Below the pieces are notes generated by a model. It made no database searches and was not told the origin of the DNA. It saw nothing but the letters and a program-made list of their open reading frames with translations. The translations under genes were made by a program, and so were the position numbers. From assembly GCA_022563135.1 (NCBI GenBank), contig JADFNZ010000027.1, positions 1-14,554 on the forward strand: a DNA stretch of 14,554 nt, in the 5' to 3' direction. Below, in pieces: positions 12,521 through 14,554 of this stretch; position 1 is the stretch's first letter, and each line of letters begins with the position of its first letter. The DNA is from Chloroflexota bacterium. Lineage in GTDB: Bacteria > Chloroflexota > Dehalococcoidia > DSTF01 > RBG-16-68-14.

Positions 12521-14554
12521 ATGAGCCTGGAGTCGTTCATCGCCGATGTCGAGGTGAAGCTGGCCGAGTTCAGCGCCGCGCTGCCCGACGACTTCCGCAA
12601 GGCGCATGCGGAGCTCCAGCCGAATCTGCCGGAGGCCGACCTTCGCGCGTGGGCGCAGGAGGGGCTGGCGCTCGCCGGCCACTCGTTGCGGTCGTGGGAG
12701 GCCGCGTCGGAGTACTTCCAGGTCAGCCCCGAAGTCGTCCGGCAGCTCAGCCCGCCAGCGTTCCGGCGCTGGGTGCACGCCGGGCGTGACCTGGCCGAGC
12801 ACTCGTCGGTCGTCGCAGGGGCGTACTTCCGCGCCAGCCCACGCGCGGTGGCCTATCTGGATGAGCATGGTCTGACGGAGTGGGCCTCGCTGGGGCAGCG
12901 CCTCTACCGCGGCCACTGGAAGTCGATCTCGCTGGCCTCTGCCTTCTTCGGCGCGGGCGCGCACCTGCTGCCGCTGCTCACGTTAGAGCAGGTCGCGCGG
13001 CTCACGACGCTGATCGAGGGTGTGGCGGAACGCTCGTATGAGCTGGCGAACGACTGCCTGGACGCCTCGCCGCCGCTCTTCGGCGGGCTGGAGCGCGAGC
13101 ACCGCGACGCCTTTCTCGCGCTCGCGATCGCCGTGGCCGACGCGAGCTGGGCCGACGTGCGGCTGCTCTTCCAGCGTGGCCTGGCGCTCATCGAGCCGAC
13201 GGCTGAGGCGGAACGCGCGCGGCTCCTCGCGCTCGGCGCCGGGGTGGCGGCCAGCCTCGGGCGAAACGCTTACTCGCTCTTCGCTGAGGCCACCGAGGCG
13301 CTCGGCCACGTGCCGAAAGAGGCGCACGCAGACCTGCTCGGCCTGGCGGAGGAGCTCGCCGTCGGTTCGCCCATCGCGGCGATGGAGTTTCTCAAGAGCG
13401 CACCCGTCGTGCTGCAACGCGTCCGTGCCTCCGACCTGCACCGCTGGCATGAGGCCGGCCACCGGATCCTGGAGAAGAGCCCGGCAGGCGGCGAGGCCTA
13501 CTTTCGCCTGGAGTCCGGCAAGGGCGAGGAGGTGCTTCAGAACATCTCCTCGCGCGTAGAGCTCTCGCAGGTGGGCGAGGTGCTGCGCCTCTACTGCAAG
13601 GCGCTCACGGGCACGGGCGTGGCGATCCACGCCGCTGGAGAGCTGGCCGAGAAAGGGATCGGCTGGGTCTCCGAGCAACGGCCGAGCACTGAGGGCTCGA
13701 CGGTCTTCCTGCCGGAGTATGTCGACGAGTACGTCGAGAAGACGCAGAACTTCGCCGTCTATAAGGTCTATGCGACGCATCAGGCGGCCCATCTGGAATT
13801 CGGCAGCTTCCTCTTCCGCTTCCGGCGCAGGGGCAAGGTGCTGCCGCGACGGCGCCATACGATCGAGAAGGAACGCCGCCGGGGCCAGCGCCAGCAGCGC
13901 GGACGCAAGCGCGCGCGCAAGCCGCTCACGGACCTCGAGCGCTTCTTCGACCTCTTCGACGAACGCCAGCTCGCGCTCGATCTCTTCACCGTCGCCGAGG
14001 ACGCGCGCATCGACGCGCTCGTGCGCCGCGAGTACGGCGGCGTGCGCCGCTCCTGGGCGCGGACGCAGGCGGCCGAGCTGGAGCGCCGGCCGGACGTGCG
14101 CTCGCTGCCGCTGCGGCAGGCGCTGCTGGAGAACCTGGTGCGCGCCACGCTGGACGGCGAGGCGACGATCGTCTGGCCGCCGCAGCTCGCGAGCGTGATG
14201 GCCGAAGCGCTGCGTCTGCTCGGCGCGATGCGCCAACTCGACAAGCGTGGAGTGTTGGAGCGTTTCTATACAGGATATCCTGCCTTTAAACTAAAAGATG
14301 AGTTACTGCCGCTAGATAAAATAGTTACCTACCCATGGTTAATGACACCGCGCATGGTCTTGCCTAAATATGGCCTGTTTCCGGGCTGGGCCGAACACAC
14401 TCTACACCGTTGGGTACAGGAAACGCTTGATTCTCATGTCGCGGCCAACCTGCCTGAGTGTGATGTGCTGTTTGCCATATCAGGATCAGGCTTGCACGCT
14501 GGCCGATTGGCCCAGCAACGCGGCGGTCATTTTGTTTGCGATCGTGGCTCTTCT
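12521..14554 (+). CDS. NorD/CbbO-like helical-repeat protein, fused in frame to a glycosyltransferase at about 14230
   Basis: Open frame of 678 codons without a stop in the window. Residues 1-570 are a large helical protein of the kind found as partner of CbbQ/NorQ ATPases. It has solenoid-like units with a W-x3-G-x2-L...YF-x2-SP pattern (W44, W84, W121, W309). FLPEYVDEYVEKTQNFAVYK (397-416) is followed by YATHQAAHLEFGSF with H420, H424 and E426, then a very basic stretch (432-468) and SLPLRQALLENL. The expected C-terminal VWA domain with its MIDAS motif is missing. Instead the frame passes at about residue 570 into a glycosyltransferase of different base composition. The first part should help the ATPase act on a client enzyme; the fusion is probably not a natural protein. 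Confidence 0.75.
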   Translation, partial: MSLESFIADVEVKLAEFSAALPDDFRKAHAELQPNLPEADLRAWAQEGLALAGHSLRSWEAASEYFQVSPEVVRQLSPPAFRRWVHAGRDLAEHSSVVAGAYFRASPRAVAYLDEHGLTEWASLGQRLYRGHWKSISLASAFFGAGAHLLPLLTLEQVARLTTLIEGVAERSYELANDCLDASPPLFGGLEREHRDAFLALAIAVADASWADVRLLFQRGLALIEPTAEAERARLLALGAGVAASLGRNAYSLFAEATEALGHVPKEAHADLLGLAEELAVGSPIAAMEFLKSAPVVLQRVRASDLHRWHEAGHRILEKSPAGGEAYFRLESGKGEEVLQNISSRVELSQVGEVLRLYCKALTGTGVAIHAAGELAEKGIGWVSEQRPSTEGSTVFLPEYVDEYVEKTQNFAVYKVYATHQAAHLEFGSFLFRFRRRGKVLPRRRHTIEKERRRGQRQQRGRKRARKPLTDLERFFDLFDERQLALDLFTVAEDARIDALVRREYGGVRRSWARTQAAELERRPDVRSLPLRQALLENLVRATLDGEATIVWPPQLASVMAEALRLLGAMRQLDKRGVLERFYTGYPAFKLKDELLPLDKIVTYPWLMTPRMVLPKYGLFPGWAEHTLHRWVQETLDSHVAANLPECDVLFAISGSGLHAGRLAQQRGGHFVCDRGSS
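14231..14554 (+). CDS. Glycosyltransferase fragment (N-terminus missing, runs off right edge)
   Basis: About 108 residues beginning RQLDKRGVLERFYTGYPAFK and including TYPWLMTPRM, PKYGLFPGWAEHTLHRWV, CDVLFAISGSGLHAGRLAQQ and FVCDRGSS. These match the N-terminal half of GT4-like glycosyltransferases that carry a DRGSSH motif, which transfer sugars to surface polysaccharide or lipid. The usual first 15-25 residues (beta strand and Gly loop before 'ARQLxKRG') are absent. Codons change abruptly to TTA, CTA, AAA, GAT and ATA, unlike the GC-ending codons just upstream, and GC falls sharply. No start codon or ribosome binding site of its own is evident. Most likely a sequence joined from another genome or locus. 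Confidence 0.75.

Noticed and set aside
11978..12964. Methyltransferase extended upstream to 12964
   Set aside because: The extra N-terminus is antisense to the NorD-like gene; ATG 12397 has a good ribosome binding site and a family-like N-terminus.
12983..14236. Long open frame of 417 codons on the minus strand opposite the NorD-like gene
   Set aside because: Low-complexity Arg/Ala/Leu-rich antisense shadow of GC-rich codons; the plus strand encodes a coherent protein family.
1..14554. CRISPR array, tRNA or rRNA gene, transposase
   Set aside because: Looked for regularly spaced repeats, cloverleaf arms with TTCRA loops and transposase motifs on both strands; none seen.

Overview
The window is high-GC bacterial chromosomal DNA, most likely from an uncultured Chloroflexota-like (or deep actinobacterial-like) genome recovered from a metagenome. 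Grounds for this are the gene order sufR-sufC-sufB-sufD-Rieske-x-sufS, the actinobacterial/Chloroflexota-type winged-helix and DinB-family proteins, the CbbQ/NorD-like pair, very high third-position GC, and start sites without Shine-Dalgarno sequences just behind -10 boxes. Taxonomy is inference; no rRNA or tRNA gene was seen.

Left third (1-5653, minus strand): one compact SUF iron-sulfur operon. A leaderless-looking promoter precedes sufR (Fe-S-sensing repressor). It is followed by sufC (ATPase), sufB and sufD (scaffold), a small Rieske ferredoxin, a DinB/maleylpyruvate-isomerase-like protein and sufS (cysteine desulfurase, cut by the left edge). The last three genes are chained by ATGA stop-start overlaps. 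Two operon spacers carry REP-like palindromes with the same CTTCAG core beside a GGAACAAGG-type purine tract.

Middle (5769-8673): a membrane-anchored HD-GYP c-di-GMP phosphodiesterase and a regulator built from two tandem copies of one winged-helix domain, both on the minus strand. Then comes about 800 bases without a convincing gene. It holds an AT-rich island, a perfect TTGACA-16-TATAAT promoter pointing into the gap, two related minus-strand promoters with the same GGGG-TTGACA context, a 15-codon ORF, several strong hairpins and a 13-base direct repeat.

Right half (8674-14554): on the plus strand coaE, a CbbQ/NorQ-type AAA+ ATPase, a cyclophilin lipoprotein and a metallophosphoesterase. 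A minus-strand class I SAM methyltransferase follows. Divergent from it is a large NorD/CbbO-like helical-repeat protein, the probable partner of the CbbQ ATPase. Two features stand out. First, the methyltransferase is intact in one frame except for two adjacent TGA codons at its active-site loop, with a bacterial-SECIS-like hairpin 17 nt downstream. This makes it a candidate selenoprotein with a Sec-Sec pair, or else a very fresh pseudogene. Second, the NorD-like frame runs at about 14230, without a frame break, into a lower-GC glycosyltransferase that lacks its N-terminus, which looks like an assembly or recombination chimera.
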